64,000 nt of DNA, taken from an uncultured Neglectibacter sp. (GTDB taxonomy: Bacteria; Bacillota; Clostridia; Oscillospirales; Acutalibacteraceae). The stretch is from positions 1 through 64,000 of the forward strand of contig CANSKS010000009.1 of the NCBI GenBank assembly GCA_947647615.1, written 5' to 3'. Positions 45,984-55,190 of this stretch are shown here, in pieces. The first letter of the stretch is position 1; each line of letters starts with the position of its first letter. The notes below the pieces were generated by a model, which was not told where the DNA came from, did not search any database, and worked only from the letters and a program-made list of their open reading frames with translations. The position numbers and the translations under genes were made by a program.

Positions 45984-47336
45984 TCAGCCCGCCTCCGATT
46001 TGTCGTAAAGGGCCACAATATAGGGGTGGTTTTCGTCATATTCCGTCAAAGGCTTAGGCGATTCCACCCGAAGGCAGGGCCGGACCTCCCTGCCCTCCAC
46101 GCCGGCGCATTCGTCTCCCAGGCAGGCCGCCAACTCTCGGGCCCGCTTTTCCAGCTCCTCCGCCAGCTCCGGCTCCTGTCCTCTGAGGTTGACCTGCTCC
46201 GAAACATCCTCCTCCAGGTCGAACAGGGCGGGGTTGGGTTCCCCCTTGGCCGTCCGGTGCAGCTTGTACCTGCCCCTTCGGAGGGCGGCCAAGTTTTTCC
46301 CCTGGAAGTAACACATCTCCTCCCGCAGGGGCTTGTCCTCTCCCAGCAGCATGGAAAGCACATTCACGCCGTCGATGGGCCGGTCCCCGGGCAGCTCTTT
46401 TCCCAAAAGGGCGGCGAAGGTAGGCAGAAGGTCTATGTTGCAGGCCATGTTCTTCACCACAGCTCCCTCTTTGGCGTGGCCCTTCCAATGGACGATAAAG
46501 GGCACTCGCAGGCCTCCCTCCCAAACGGTGTGCTTCGTCCCCCGCAGGGGAGCGTTGCTGGCCCCGTTGGCAGCCAGAGAGCCGTTGTCGGAGGTAAAAA
46601 TCAGCAAGGTATCTTCATAAATCCCCAGCCGCTTGAGCTCTGCCACCAAAGCCGCTACCGACCAATCCACGCTGGCCATGCAGGCTCCGAAATCCCCGTT
46701 TTCCGAAGCGGCGGCAAAATGGTGAGCCGCGTAGAGGGGCAGGTGCACGTGCATCTGGGCAAAATAGAGGAAGAAGGGGGTATCCTTGTTCCTGCGCAAA
46801 AACCGGATGCATTGCTCCACATACCGTTCCGTGAGGCCCTCCTGGTCCGGCTGCTGCTCTATGACCTCGTCCCCGGAAAGGAGGGGCAGGGGCGGCATGG
46901 GGGGAAAGTCCGGGTCCTTCCGCCTTTGCATGCCCATGTCGTTGCTGTAGGGAAGGCCGTAATAATCGTCAAAGCCAAACCGTTTCGGCAGGCTTTCCAG
47001 CTGGTCGCCGCAATGCCATTTCCCCACGATCATGGTGGCGTAGCCCGCCTCCTGGAACAGCTTCGGCATGGTATATTCCGCCGGGTCCAGCCCATAGGGC
47101 TCCCCGGGAAACAGCACCCTGGTAATGCCCACCCTGGGGGGATAGCAGCCGGTCATCAAGGCCGCTCGGGAGGGCGAACACACCGGCGACGCAGCATAGA
47201 AGGAAGTAAAGCGAACCCCTTCCCTGGCCAGGGCGTCAATGGCGGGGGTATGGTTTTTCACCGAGCCGTAACAGCCCAGGTCTCCGTACCCCATGTCGTC
47301 GCAGTTAATTAAAATCACATTTGGTTTTCGTTCCAT
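45984..47336 (-). CDS. Cys-type sulfatase (second family member)
   Basis: A 450-aa sulfatase with signature CSPSR (Cys53 to Arg57) in CSPSRAALMTGCYPPRVG, N-terminal metal ligands in INCDDMGYGDLG, and FTSDNGS near residue 235 supplying further ligands. No signal peptide. It differs clearly from its neighbour in the inserts and C-terminal subdomain, so the two probably take different sulfate positions. GGAGGAGCTT precedes the ATG. It lies 25 bp downstream of the maturase. Confidence 0.93.
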   Translation of the reverse strand: MERKPNVILINCDDMGYGDLGCYGSVKNHTPAIDALAREGVRFTSFYAASPVCSPSRAALMTGCYPPRVGITRVLFPGEPYGLDPAEYTMPKLFQEAGYATMIVGKWHCGDQLESLPKRFGFDDYYGLPYSNDMGMQRRKDPDFPPMPPLPLLSGDEVIEQQPDQEGLTERYVEQCIRFLRRNKDTPFFLYFAQMHVHLPLYAAHHFAAASENGDFGACMASVDWSVAALVAELKRLGIYEDTLLIFTSDNGSLAANGASNAPLRGTKHTVWEGGLRVPFIVHWKGHAKEGAVVKNMACNIDLLPTFAALLGKELPGDRPIDGVNVLSMLLGEDKPLREEMCYFQGKNLAALRRGRYKLHRTAKGEPNPALFDLEEDVSEQVNLRGQEPELAEELEKRARELAACLGDECAGVEGREVRPCLRVESPKPLTEYDENHPYIVALYDKSEAG

Positions 47337-47361
47337 AAGCTCCTCCTCTTTTTAACCAGCG

Positions 47362-48504
47362 CTAAGCCCGGGACAGCAGCGCCGCGATTTGCTCGATGGG
47401 ACCCCGGCATCGGGTCAAAAATTCCCGGTACCCACAAAAGCCCGTGGCCCTTTCCACCAAGCTGCCGTACATGCGCGGGCAGCCTCCGTGGCAGAAATTC
47501 TCGTAAGGGCAGCCGCCGCAGGGGGCCCGGTCCGGCCGTTTCCTGGAAAGGAAAGCCTCGGCCCCTTCCCCCGCCTGCAAGGCCGAGGGCAGTTTGGCGG
47601 TAAGATTTCCCAGCCTCCACCGGTCCAGCACGAAGAAATCGCAGGGGTACACGCTGCCATCCGCCTCGATCACCATCTGGTTTTGGCAGCTTCCCGTAAA
47701 GCCGCAGGCCGTCACCCGGCGGTAGGCCAGCAGGTTCAAAAGGTCGTCAAAAAACTTGACGCTCCTGTATTCTCCTGCCAGGAAAGCCTGGCTCCAAAGC
47801 CGAAAAAGGCCTATGTAAAAGGAGGCGAACCGCCGGGGTGTAAGGACCCAGGGAGCCGTTCCCTCCTCTTCAGAGCCTTCCGGTTTTCTCGGCTCCTCCG
47901 GCTCCTCCAACTCTCCCAGGCAAGGGATAAACTGCACAAAGCCTATCTTTTGCTCCCGCAAAAAGCGCCACACCTGTTCCGGGTGGCGGGCGGTCTCCTC
48001 GGTGAGCACCCATAAAACGTTGTAGGGCACCCCTTCCTTTTCCAGCAGACGTTTTGCCGCCATCACCCGTTTCCAGGTGCCGTGGCCGGAAGGGTCGGTC
48101 CTGTTTTTATCGTGAAGTCCCCCGTTCCCGTCCAGGGAAAGGCCCACCAAAAAGTGGTTTTCCAAAAGGAACCGGCACCAGTCCTCGTCCAGCAAAATCC
48201 CGTTGGTCTGTATGCTGTAATGGGGATGAATCCCAGGGTTTTCTCTGTTTGCCGCCTCCACAAAGCTTTGAAAAAACGCCAGCCCTGCCAAGGTGGGTTC
48301 TCCCCCCTGGAAGGAAAAGGCAACCTCATCCCCCGCCTTTAACTCCCCATAGATCTTTTTGAGAACCGCCTCCATCACCTCCCGGCTCATGAGGCCATAG
48401 GAGGGCACCGAGCGCCTGGCGCTGACGTCCGCGTAAAAGCAGTAACGGCAGCGCAGGTTGCAAAGGGAAGAAGCCGGCTTGATTAAAAAGGAATAGTACG
48501 CCAT
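47362..48504 (-). CDS. anaerobic sulfatase-maturating enzyme (radical SAM)
   Basis: A 380-aa enzyme that oxidises the sulfatase active-site Cys to formylglycine without oxygen. The SAM cluster motif CNLRCRYC gives Cys15, Cys19 and Cys22; FQGGEPTLAG binds SAM; and a SPASM-type C-terminus carries the auxiliary-cluster cysteines (CGFTGSC, YPCDFF, CGGCPYENFCHGGC). It heads the operon with two Cys-type sulfatases, which identifies its substrates. Confidence 0.94.
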   Translation of the reverse strand: MAYYSFLIKPASSLCNLRCRYCFYADVSARRSVPSYGLMSREVMEAVLKKIYGELKAGDEVAFSFQGGEPTLAGLAFFQSFVEAANRENPGIHPHYSIQTNGILLDEDWCRFLLENHFLVGLSLDGNGGLHDKNRTDPSGHGTWKRVMAAKRLLEKEGVPYNVLWVLTEETARHPEQVWRFLREQKIGFVQFIPCLGELEEPEEPRKPEGSEEEGTAPWVLTPRRFASFYIGLFRLWSQAFLAGEYRSVKFFDDLLNLLAYRRVTACGFTGSCQNQMVIEADGSVYPCDFFVLDRWRLGNLTAKLPSALQAGEGAEAFLSRKRPDRAPCGGCPYENFCHGGCPRMYGSLVERATGFCGYREFLTRCRGPIEQIAALLSRA

Positions 48505-48616
48505 AACACACCTTTCTAAAATCTCCGCCTTTCAGGAAGAGCCTTCCATTCCGAGAGCCCTGTGCCGGGTCCCGAATCGAGATTGGAGCCCCCGCCTCAA
48601 GTTTCCAAATTAAAAA

Positions 48617-51115
48617 TCAAGAAAGGGAGATTATTTGCTTCAAAATTCTAAGAGCACACTGCTGTAAATGCCCCCGGGTCAGGGCATAGGGGTGGCCCTC
48701 CTCCGTCAGAGCAGCCAAAATGTCCCCCTTGTCGGAGGGCAGGCCCGGCATGGTGATATCGTTGCCGCTTTGCACGTTGCCTGCCGCCGAAGCACAGGGC
48801 CATTTTTCCCCTTTTGGGCCCATGCCGCCGGTCACCAGCCAATCGGTCATCACAACGCCCTCAAAGCCCCATTCGTCCCGGAGGACACCGGTGAGCAGGT
48901 CCCGGCGGTTGCAGGCGTGCTGCCCGTTAATCAAATTGTAGGAGGTCATTAAAAACCGGGGCTGGGCTTCCTTCACGCAAATCTCAAAGCCCTTGAGGTA
49001 AATTTCCCGCATAGCCCGCTCGCTCACATTGCTGTTGGAAAAATAGCGGTTGGTCTCCTGGTTGTTGCAGGCGTAATGCTTAATGGTGACGGCCCGGCCC
49101 GGCTGGCTCTGGACGCCCCGGGTGACACCCGCGGCCATGCGGCCGCTGAGCAGCGGGTCTTCGGAATAATATTCGAAGTTCCGCCCGCAAAGAGGGGAAC
49201 GCATAATGTTCAGCGCCGGGGCCAGCCAAATATGAACGCCAAACTGCTCCATCTCACGGCCCACCAGTTGGCCGCACTGCTGGGCCAGGGCATCGTTCCA
49301 GCTTTGGGCCAGGCACGTCCCAATGGGAATGGCCACGCAATACTGGTAATAGGTCTCTCCCTGAACCGGCGGGCCTGCCATGGCGGCCCGTTCCTGGGGG
49401 GTATACACCAGGAGCATGTCCCCGCCCAGAGAGGGCCGTCCCTTGGCCTTGCCCTCTGCCAAAACGTAATCGGGGCTCAGCCGCAGCCCTGCGGGGCCGT
49501 CGGCCATCACCAGCACGGGCAGGCCCAGCTCCTCCAGCCGCCCGGTGGTTTCCCCTGCGGCTCCCGCCACGGTGGAAGCAGCGTTGCCAATGACCTCCAT
49601 AATGTCCTCGGAATCGGTGTAGGAGCCTATGCACAGCCAGGCCAGCTGTTCCTCTGTAAGGCCGGCCACAAAGTCCTCCACGGTTTTCTCCCCGGCCTGC
49701 ACCTGCCCCCAGGTGCAGGGGGCGGCGGGGGGCAGCTCCCGGGGCTCTTCCCCGTAAACCGCCTGCCTGCATCCAATGGCGGCAGGATCCACCAGGAGGG
49801 CTTCCGGGCCTTTCTCTTCCTGGGCCTGCGCCCTTTTGGGCTCTTTATCGGCAAAGCCGGGATCGCCGCCGAAGCTGTGCAGCTTTTCCGTGACAATTTC
49901 CTCTTCCAAAAAAAGCGTTCCGGCTGCCTGAGCAGCCTGGGAAGAATTCCCCACCCGGACTGTATAAGCACCTGCTTCCAGCACCCAGGCAGCCCGTTTC
50001 GAGTGGTAGGAAGCCAAGTCTCTTATGGGAAAAGTGATGGTTACCGTTTCCTTTTCGCCGGGATCCAGTTCCCCGGTTTTTCCGTATCCGGCCAGTGTTT
50101 GGTATGGCTTGTCCAGGCCTCCCCGGGGCGGGCTCACATAGACCTGCGCCACCTCTTTCCCAGGCCTTGGGCCGGTATTGGTCACCGTGACCTTTACCAC
50201 CGCCTCTCCCTTTTCCAGGACCAATGCCTCCGGCTCCAGGCGGAAGGTGGTATAGCCCAGGCCGTAGCCAAAGGGGTACACGGTTTTTACGCCAAAGGTG
50301 TCAAAGTACCGGTATCCCACATACACGCCCTCCCGGTAGTCGGTATCGTTGGGGTCCCCGAAGTCCCCGGCGGAGGGGTAGTCCTCCACAGAAGCCCAGG
50401 TCATGGTCAGCTTGCCGGAGGGGTAGGCCTTTCCGGTGAGCACGTCGGCCAGGGCGCTGCCGGTAGCCGAGCCCAGCTGCCCCAGGAGCAGAATGGCCGG
50501 AACCTCCTTTACCGGCTCCAGATCCACCATGCCGCCCACGTTCAGCACCAACACAAACTGCCTGTGCTTTTTGGAAAGGGCCAAAATGTCCCGGATTTCC
50601 GTTTTTGTGAGCTTCACGTCTCCTGCCTCCGGCAGGCGGTCGGCCCCCTCTCCCGAAATGCGGGCCAGCACATAAACCGCGGTCTCCCCTTCCCCCTCCA
50701 GGGGGAATTCATACTCTGGCTCCGGAGCCGCTTTGCCCATGGCCGCTAAAACCGGGTTCACTCCCCGGGCGTCGGCTTCCTTGCGCAGGGCGGCAAAAAA
50801 TTCCTGCTTTCCCTGGTCCACCGCCCGGTCATAAGCGTCCAGCCAACCCTTGGTGGTGATCTCAAAGCCGGCCTCTTCCAGGCCCTCCTCCACATTTGTA
50901 AAATGCCTTACGTTTACGTCTCCCGAGCCCGTACCGCCCTTGATGGTTCTCCTGGCCCCGCTGCCATACAAGGCCAGCTTCCCCTGTCCCGTTAAGGGCA
51001 GGACACCCTCGTTTTTCAAAAGCACCATACACTCCGGCGCCAGGGCCCGCACCTGGCCGGCGTGCTCCCGCTCAAAGCTCTGCTCTTCCGGGTTTGAAAT
51101 CCGCAATTTTTCCAT
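48617..51115 (-). CDS. GH3 glycosidase with permuted domain order
   Basis: An 832-aa beta-glucosidase/beta-xylosidase-family enzyme. The order is reversed relative to most GH3: the alpha/beta sandwich domain (VLLKNEGVLPL) comes first, then a fibronectin III-like domain (about 330-440), and the TIM barrel last (KHYACNNQE near 690 and the nucleophile Asp758 in GVVMTDW). Such permuted GH3 enzymes are known from Ruminococcus and Butyrivibrio. No signal peptide. The ATG at 51115 has GGGAGG upstream; the frame is open further, but that extension overlaps the promoter. Confidence 0.92.
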   Translation of the reverse strand: MEKLRISNPEEQSFEREHAGQVRALAPECMVLLKNEGVLPLTGQGKLALYGSGARRTIKGGTGSGDVNVRHFTNVEEGLEEAGFEITTKGWLDAYDRAVDQGKQEFFAALRKEADARGVNPVLAAMGKAAPEPEYEFPLEGEGETAVYVLARISGEGADRLPEAGDVKLTKTEIRDILALSKKHRQFVLVLNVGGMVDLEPVKEVPAILLLGQLGSATGSALADVLTGKAYPSGKLTMTWASVEDYPSAGDFGDPNDTDYREGVYVGYRYFDTFGVKTVYPFGYGLGYTTFRLEPEALVLEKGEAVVKVTVTNTGPRPGKEVAQVYVSPPRGGLDKPYQTLAGYGKTGELDPGEKETVTITFPIRDLASYHSKRAAWVLEAGAYTVRVGNSSQAAQAAGTLFLEEEIVTEKLHSFGGDPGFADKEPKRAQAQEEKGPEALLVDPAAIGCRQAVYGEEPRELPPAAPCTWGQVQAGEKTVEDFVAGLTEEQLAWLCIGSYTDSEDIMEVIGNAASTVAGAAGETTGRLEELGLPVLVMADGPAGLRLSPDYVLAEGKAKGRPSLGGDMLLVYTPQERAAMAGPPVQGETYYQYCVAIPIGTCLAQSWNDALAQQCGQLVGREMEQFGVHIWLAPALNIMRSPLCGRNFEYYSEDPLLSGRMAAGVTRGVQSQPGRAVTIKHYACNNQETNRYFSNSNVSERAMREIYLKGFEICVKEAQPRFLMTSYNLINGQHACNRRDLLTGVLRDEWGFEGVVMTDWLVTGGMGPKGEKWPCASAAGNVQSGNDITMPGLPSDKGDILAALTEEGHPYALTRGHLQQCALRILKQIISLS

Positions 51116-51161
51116 TCTGCCGCCTCCCGTTTCCCGCCGAATCCGGCCGTTCCAACCGCTC

Positions 51162-51223
51162 TTGAGAAACTTTATTTTGAGAATATGATACCGCCTTTTA
51201 GGTATAAAGTCAATATTTGAGAA
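51162..51223 (-). promoter_or_regulatory. promoter of the GH3 gene flanked by repeated heptamers
   Basis: On the minus strand TTGACT (51208-51213), 17-bp spacer, TATCAT (51185-51190). The heptamer TTGAGAA (plus strand) occurs three times, at 51162, 51177 and 51217, on both sides of the promoter, a pattern expected for a regulator-binding site. Confidence 0.65.
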
Positions 51224-51338
51224 GGTTTGTGGAGTTTTTTGCGACATCTTTCGAGAGTCTCCTCCCTCTCCCGGCCGCCAAGAGCCCGGGAGCAGCATGG
51301 GAAAAGCGCAAAAATCCGGGATCCAGCGAAAAAAGTTC

Positions 51339-51368
51339 TTGACACCGGCCCCTTCTTCCTGATATGAT
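51339..51368 (+). promoter_or_regulatory. promoter of the T-box leader
   Basis: TTGACA (51339-51344), 18-bp spacer, TATGAT (51363-51368). The transcript would begin near 51375 and run through the T-box leader. Confidence 0.75.
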
Positions 51369-51392
51369 AATGACATGCTTTTCAATTTCATA

Positions 51393-51665
51393 GAGAAAAA
51401 GGCGATGACGAAGAGGGCGTGAGGTTCTTTCTTCAGAGAGTTGGCGGCCGGTGCGAGCCAATGTGAGGACATCTGTTTGCTTTATCCCTTCCGAGCCGGA
51501 ACCCGAAACCAATTTTTTTGGCAGTAGGCGTTTCCCGAGTATGCTGCGTTAGTGCATAGGGCTTGCTGGAGCCTGACGAGCGGCGCGAAAGCGCAATTTG
51601 AGTGGTACCACGGAATTTTTCCGCCTCAAAGGATGAATATCATCCCTTGAGGCGGTTTTATTTTT
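51393..51665 (+). promoter_or_regulatory. T-box riboswitch (tRNA-sensing leader)
   Basis: Stem I has GGCGATGACGAAGAGG (K-turn side), the AG-bulge AGAGAG (51435-51440) and GGTGCGAGCC apical loop. The T-box sequence TGGTACCACGG (51603-51613) follows GAGCGGCGCGAAAGCGC. The terminator CCGCCTCAA...TTGAGGCGG with inner GGATG/CATCC (51621-51655) ends in TTTTATTTTT. Uncharged tRNA should stabilise the antiterminator and allow reading into the gene at 51728. The specifier codon is not certain; TTT (51481-51483, Phe) is one alignment. Confidence 0.92.
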
Positions 51666-51727
51666 CTTAAATTTTATATCCGGCAGAAGGAGCTTTGCTC
51701 ATATTCCGGCGGAGAAAGGAGCAGACT

Positions 51728-54031
51728 ATGAACATGGAGAACATGGAAAAAACCGACCTAAAAACCCAACTTGCCCAGGTGGCGGAACGCATCCGCACCA
51801 TGCGGGAGATCATGGGACTTTCCGAGGAAGAAATGGCAAGATGTACCGGCGCTACCAAAGAAGAATACCTGCGCTGTGAAAGCGGCGAGGCGGACTTTAG
51901 TTTTACCTTCATCTATAAATGCGCCCTGCGGTTCGGCATAGACCCCACAGACCTCATCAAGGGCGTAAGCCCCACCCTCTCTTCCTACACCATTTCCCGG
52001 AAGGGCGACGGCCTGCCCATCACCCGCCGCCAGGGCTTCCGTTATTTGAACATGGCCCCGCTTTTTAAAAACAAAACCGCCGAGCCCTTCGCTGTCACCA
52101 TGCCCTATTCCGAGGCGGAGCAGAACGTGGCTATCAAGCTTTCCACCCATGTGGGCCAGGAGTTCGACATCGTGGTAAAGGGGGCCATGAAAATGCAGGT
52201 AGGCTCCCACATAGAGGTGCTCCATGAAGGAGATTCCATCTATTACAATTCCGGCACTCCCCACGGCATGATCGCCACCGAAGGGGCCGAATGCCAAATT
52301 TACGCCATCGTATTAAAAAGCGCGGAGGAGTTCGCCCCGGAGCAGGACAGGTTCCAAAAGCTCATCGACGCCAAAATGGCCCGCCAGGACCGGGAAACCG
52401 TTTCCAGCCCCTTTGTAAAGACCACCCTGGACGAAAACGGCATTTTAAACGGCATCACCTTCGAAAACGAAGAAAGCTTCAACTTCGCCTTCGACATAGT
52501 GGATAAGCTGGCGGAAAAGTCCCCGGATAAGCTGGCTATGCTCCACGTTGCCCGAGACATGACGGAGCGCCGCTTCACCTTTTCCGACATCAGCAAATGG
52601 TCCTCAAAAACCGCCAATTACCTGGAATCTTTGGGCATCCGGCGGGGTGACCGGGTGCTGGTGGTGTTAAAGCGCCATTACCAGTTCTGGTTCGTCATCA
52701 CCGCCCTGCACAAAATGGGGGCTGTGATCATTCCCGCCACCAACCTGCTCATGGAGCACGACTTTGACTACCGCTACCAGGCGGCCGGGGTCAAGGCCGT
52801 GATTTGCACCTCCGACGGCCAGGTGGCCGACGAGGCGGACCGGGCCGCCCAAAACAGCGACACCGTAAAGGTGAAAATCATGGTAGGGGAAAACCGCTTG
52901 GGCTGGCACGATTTCGACAAAGAGGTGGAAGGCTTTTCCGATAGATACGAAAGAAAGCCCGGCGCTCCCTGCGGCAGCGACCCCATGCTCATGTTCTTCA
53001 CCTCCGGCACTACAGGGTACCCAAAAATCGCGGAGCACAACTACAAATATGCCCTTGGGCACTATATCACCGCCAAATATTGGCACAACGTAAACCCCGA
53101 CGGCCTGCATTTCACCATTTCCGACACGGGCTGGGGCAAAGCCCTTTGGGGGAAATATTACGGCCAGTGGATGAACGAGGCCGCCATCTTCACCTATGAT
53201 TTCGACAAATTCGACGCCCACGAGATCCTGCCCATGTTCGCGAAATACCATATCACCACCTTCTGCGCGCCTCCCACCATGTACCGGTTCTTTATCAAGG
53301 AAGACCTTTCCAAATACGACCTCTCCTCCATCGAATATTCCACCACCGCAGGGGAGGCCCTGAACCCGGAGGTTTACGAGCAGTGGAAACGGGCCACCGG
53401 CCTTTCCCTCATGGAGGGCTTTGGCCAAACCGAAACCACCCTTTCTATTTATAACCCCCTGGGCACCGTGCCAAAAACCGGCTCCATGGGCGTGCCCAGC
53501 CCCCTCTACGATGTAGATATCCTTTTGCCCGACGGCTCCAGCGCCCCGGTAGGAGAGACCGGGGAGATCGTCATCCGTACAGATAAGGGGACACCCTGCG
53601 GCCTGTTTATGGGCTACTACCGGGACCAGGAAAAGACCAAGGAGGCCTGGGACCAGGGGATTTACCACACCGGAGATACCGCCTGGCGGGATGAAGACGG
53701 CTACTTCTGGTATGTGGGCCGCACCGACGACGTGATCAAATCTTCCGGCTACCGCATTGGGCCCTTCGAAATCGAAAGCGTCATCATGGAGCTTCCCTAT
53801 GTGCTGGAATGCGCAGTCACCAGTGCACCAGACCCTATACGGGGCCAGGTGGTAAAGGCCTTTATTGTGCTTACGAAGGGCACAGAGGGTACGGAAGAGC
53901 TGAAAAAAGAAATTCAAAACTATGTAAAAAAGCACACCGCCCCCTACAAATATCCCCGGCTCATCGAGTTCCGGGAAGACCTCCCCAAAACCATCAGCGG
54001 AAAAATTCGCCGGGTGGAATTGAAAGGCTAA
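51728..54031 (+). CDS. XRE-cupin-AMP-binding fusion (acyl-CoA ligase)
   Basis: A 767-aa protein. Residues about 12-70 are an XRE-type helix-turn-helix (MGLSEEEMARCTGATKEEYL), about 110-200 a cupin barrel (KLSTHVGQEFDIVVKG; DSIYYNSGTPHG), and about 235-760 an ANL-family adenylate-forming ligase: P-loop FFTSGTTGYPK, GFGQTET, the TGD of YHTGDTAW, hinge VGRTDD, and the catalytic Lys in LPKTISGKIRR. It should activate a carboxylic acid (fatty or aromatic) to its CoA thioester. AAAGGAG is six bases before the ATG at 51728. Expression is gated by a T-box leader, unusual for this family. Confidence 0.9.
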   Translation: MNMENMEKTDLKTQLAQVAERIRTMREIMGLSEEEMARCTGATKEEYLRCESGEADFSFTFIYKCALRFGIDPTDLIKGVSPTLSSYTISRKGDGLPITRRQGFRYLNMAPLFKNKTAEPFAVTMPYSEAEQNVAIKLSTHVGQEFDIVVKGAMKMQVGSHIEVLHEGDSIYYNSGTPHGMIATEGAECQIYAIVLKSAEEFAPEQDRFQKLIDAKMARQDRETVSSPFVKTTLDENGILNGITFENEESFNFAFDIVDKLAEKSPDKLAMLHVARDMTERRFTFSDISKWSSKTANYLESLGIRRGDRVLVVLKRHYQFWFVITALHKMGAVIIPATNLLMEHDFDYRYQAAGVKAVICTSDGQVADEADRAAQNSDTVKVKIMVGENRLGWHDFDKEVEGFSDRYERKPGAPCGSDPMLMFFTSGTTGYPKIAEHNYKYALGHYITAKYWHNVNPDGLHFTISDTGWGKALWGKYYGQWMNEAAIFTYDFDKFDAHEILPMFAKYHITTFCAPPTMYRFFIKEDLSKYDLSSIEYSTTAGEALNPEVYEQWKRATGLSLMEGFGQTETTLSIYNPLGTVPKTGSMGVPSPLYDVDILLPDGSSAPVGETGEIVIRTDKGTPCGLFMGYYRDQEKTKEAWDQGIYHTGDTAWRDEDGYFWYVGRTDDVIKSSGYRIGPFEIESVIMELPYVLECAVTSAPDPIRGQVVKAFIVLTKGTEGTEELKKEIQNYVKKHTAPYKYPRLIEFREDLPKTISGKIRRVELKG

Positions 54032-54033
54032 TC

Positions 54034-54076
54034 AAAAAGCTGCCCCAACGCGGTTTTGCGTTTGGAGCAGCTTTTT
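54034..54076. terminator. bidirectional terminator between the ligase gene and manA
   Basis: AAAAAGCTGC (54034-54043) pairs with GCAGCTTTTT (54067-54076), with CCAA/TTGG and GC/GC inside. T- and A-runs on both sides suit both convergent genes. Confidence 0.88.
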
Positions 54077-54081
54077 CCCTT

Positions 54082-55176
54082 TTACTCTTCCAGCCGGTAG
54101 CTCACCCCGGAAGGGTTGCACAACAGCAGCACCACCGGTTCCTGTGCCGCCTTCACCGTAAGCTCCCTGCAGGCATAGGGGAAGAACCATTCATCCGCCT
54201 GGGAAAGCCCATACTCCTGCTCCCCGCAGGAAAGGGTTCCCTTCCCGGAGACCACAATGGCGATCTGCGGCCGGCCTGTGGAAAGCAGCTTTGTCTCTTC
54301 CCGAACCTCCAGCCGGGTAAAGGAGAAATATTCCGTTTGCCCCTGGCCAATGATAAGCTCTTCCTTGCCCCAGCTGCCCTTTCGAACCGTTCTGGGAGGA
54401 ATGCGGTAGCGTCTCAGGTTTTCTTCCCAATTGGCCCCGTCATAACGGTAGCAGCCCAACAGCCGCTCCTTGTACCTGGCCTGTTCCTCCGGGGTTCCCT
54501 CTTTTAGCTTATGGGCCCCCACCGTAATGTCGGAAGCCTCCTGCACCTCTGCCAGGAAACAGCCGCAGCCCACTGCGTGGGGCAGTCCCGCGCCAATGAA
54601 GAAGGCGTCTCCCACCTCTACCGGCACCTTGTGGCAGCACTGCTCCATGGCATGGATATCTCCCGCGTCGAAGGCGGCCTCAAATTGCTCCCGGGTCACG
54701 CCTTCTTTAAAGCCCATCAGCACATAGGGGGGTTCGGGGCTGTCTTCCCGTTTGCTTAAAATATACCAGCTTTCCTCTTTGCCGTAATCGCTTTGAAAAT
54801 GCTCCTTGGCATAAGCCCGGGTGGGATGGCACTGGAGCCCCAGCTGCCTTTGGGCATCCAAAAGCTTTACCAAAAATCCCAGCTTATCACCGTGGACCTT
54901 CCGGTGGGCCTCCCCCAAGGCCTGCTCCGGGCAAGCCTCAATGGCCTCAAATAAGTACCGGCGGCTGCCGTCGGGAAGAATGCATTCCGCGCATCCGTCG
55001 TTTGGATCGCCCTTTTGCAGGGCGTTTACCGTTCTGGTATCGGAACCCACCCAGGCTTCCGGCCTGCCGTCGTCTTCCCCGGGGAAAATCCCCCGGAACC
55101 TGTCGATCTCCCGCCCGCCGGGATAACGAACAATCTTGTTTTGCACCAGGCGCCAGGGGTATTGATACAACTCCAT
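54082..55176 (-). CDS. manA: mannose-6-phosphate isomerase, class I type
   Basis: A 364-aa zinc cupin enzyme that interconverts mannose 6-phosphate and fructose 6-phosphate. Metal-binding elements are LQCHPTRAYAKEHF and FIGAGLPHAVG, with LAEVQEASD. The length and order fit the class I family. The ATG at 55176 (MELYQYPWR) was chosen over an upstream frame that overlaps the promoter. It has its own strong promoter with an operator-like dyad and is monocistronic by the terminator at 54034-54076. Confidence 0.93.
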   Translation of the reverse strand: MELYQYPWRLVQNKIVRYPGGREIDRFRGIFPGEDDGRPEAWVGSDTRTVNALQKGDPNDGCAECILPDGSRRYLFEAIEACPEQALGEAHRKVHGDKLGFLVKLLDAQRQLGLQCHPTRAYAKEHFQSDYGKEESWYILSKREDSPEPPYVLMGFKEGVTREQFEAAFDAGDIHAMEQCCHKVPVEVGDAFFIGAGLPHAVGCGCFLAEVQEASDITVGAHKLKEGTPEEQARYKERLLGCYRYDGANWEENLRRYRIPPRTVRKGSWGKEELIIGQGQTEYFSFTRLEVREETKLLSTGRPQIAIVVSGKGTLSCGEQEYGLSQADEWFFPYACRELTVKAAQEPVVLLLCNPSGVSYRLEE

Positions 55177-55190
55177 AAAACCACTCTTTC

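Noticed and set aside
48617-51472. Longer start for the GH3 gene (951 aa)
   Set aside because: The added 119 residues overlap the GH3 promoter and the promoter of the T-box leader and have no recognisable domain.
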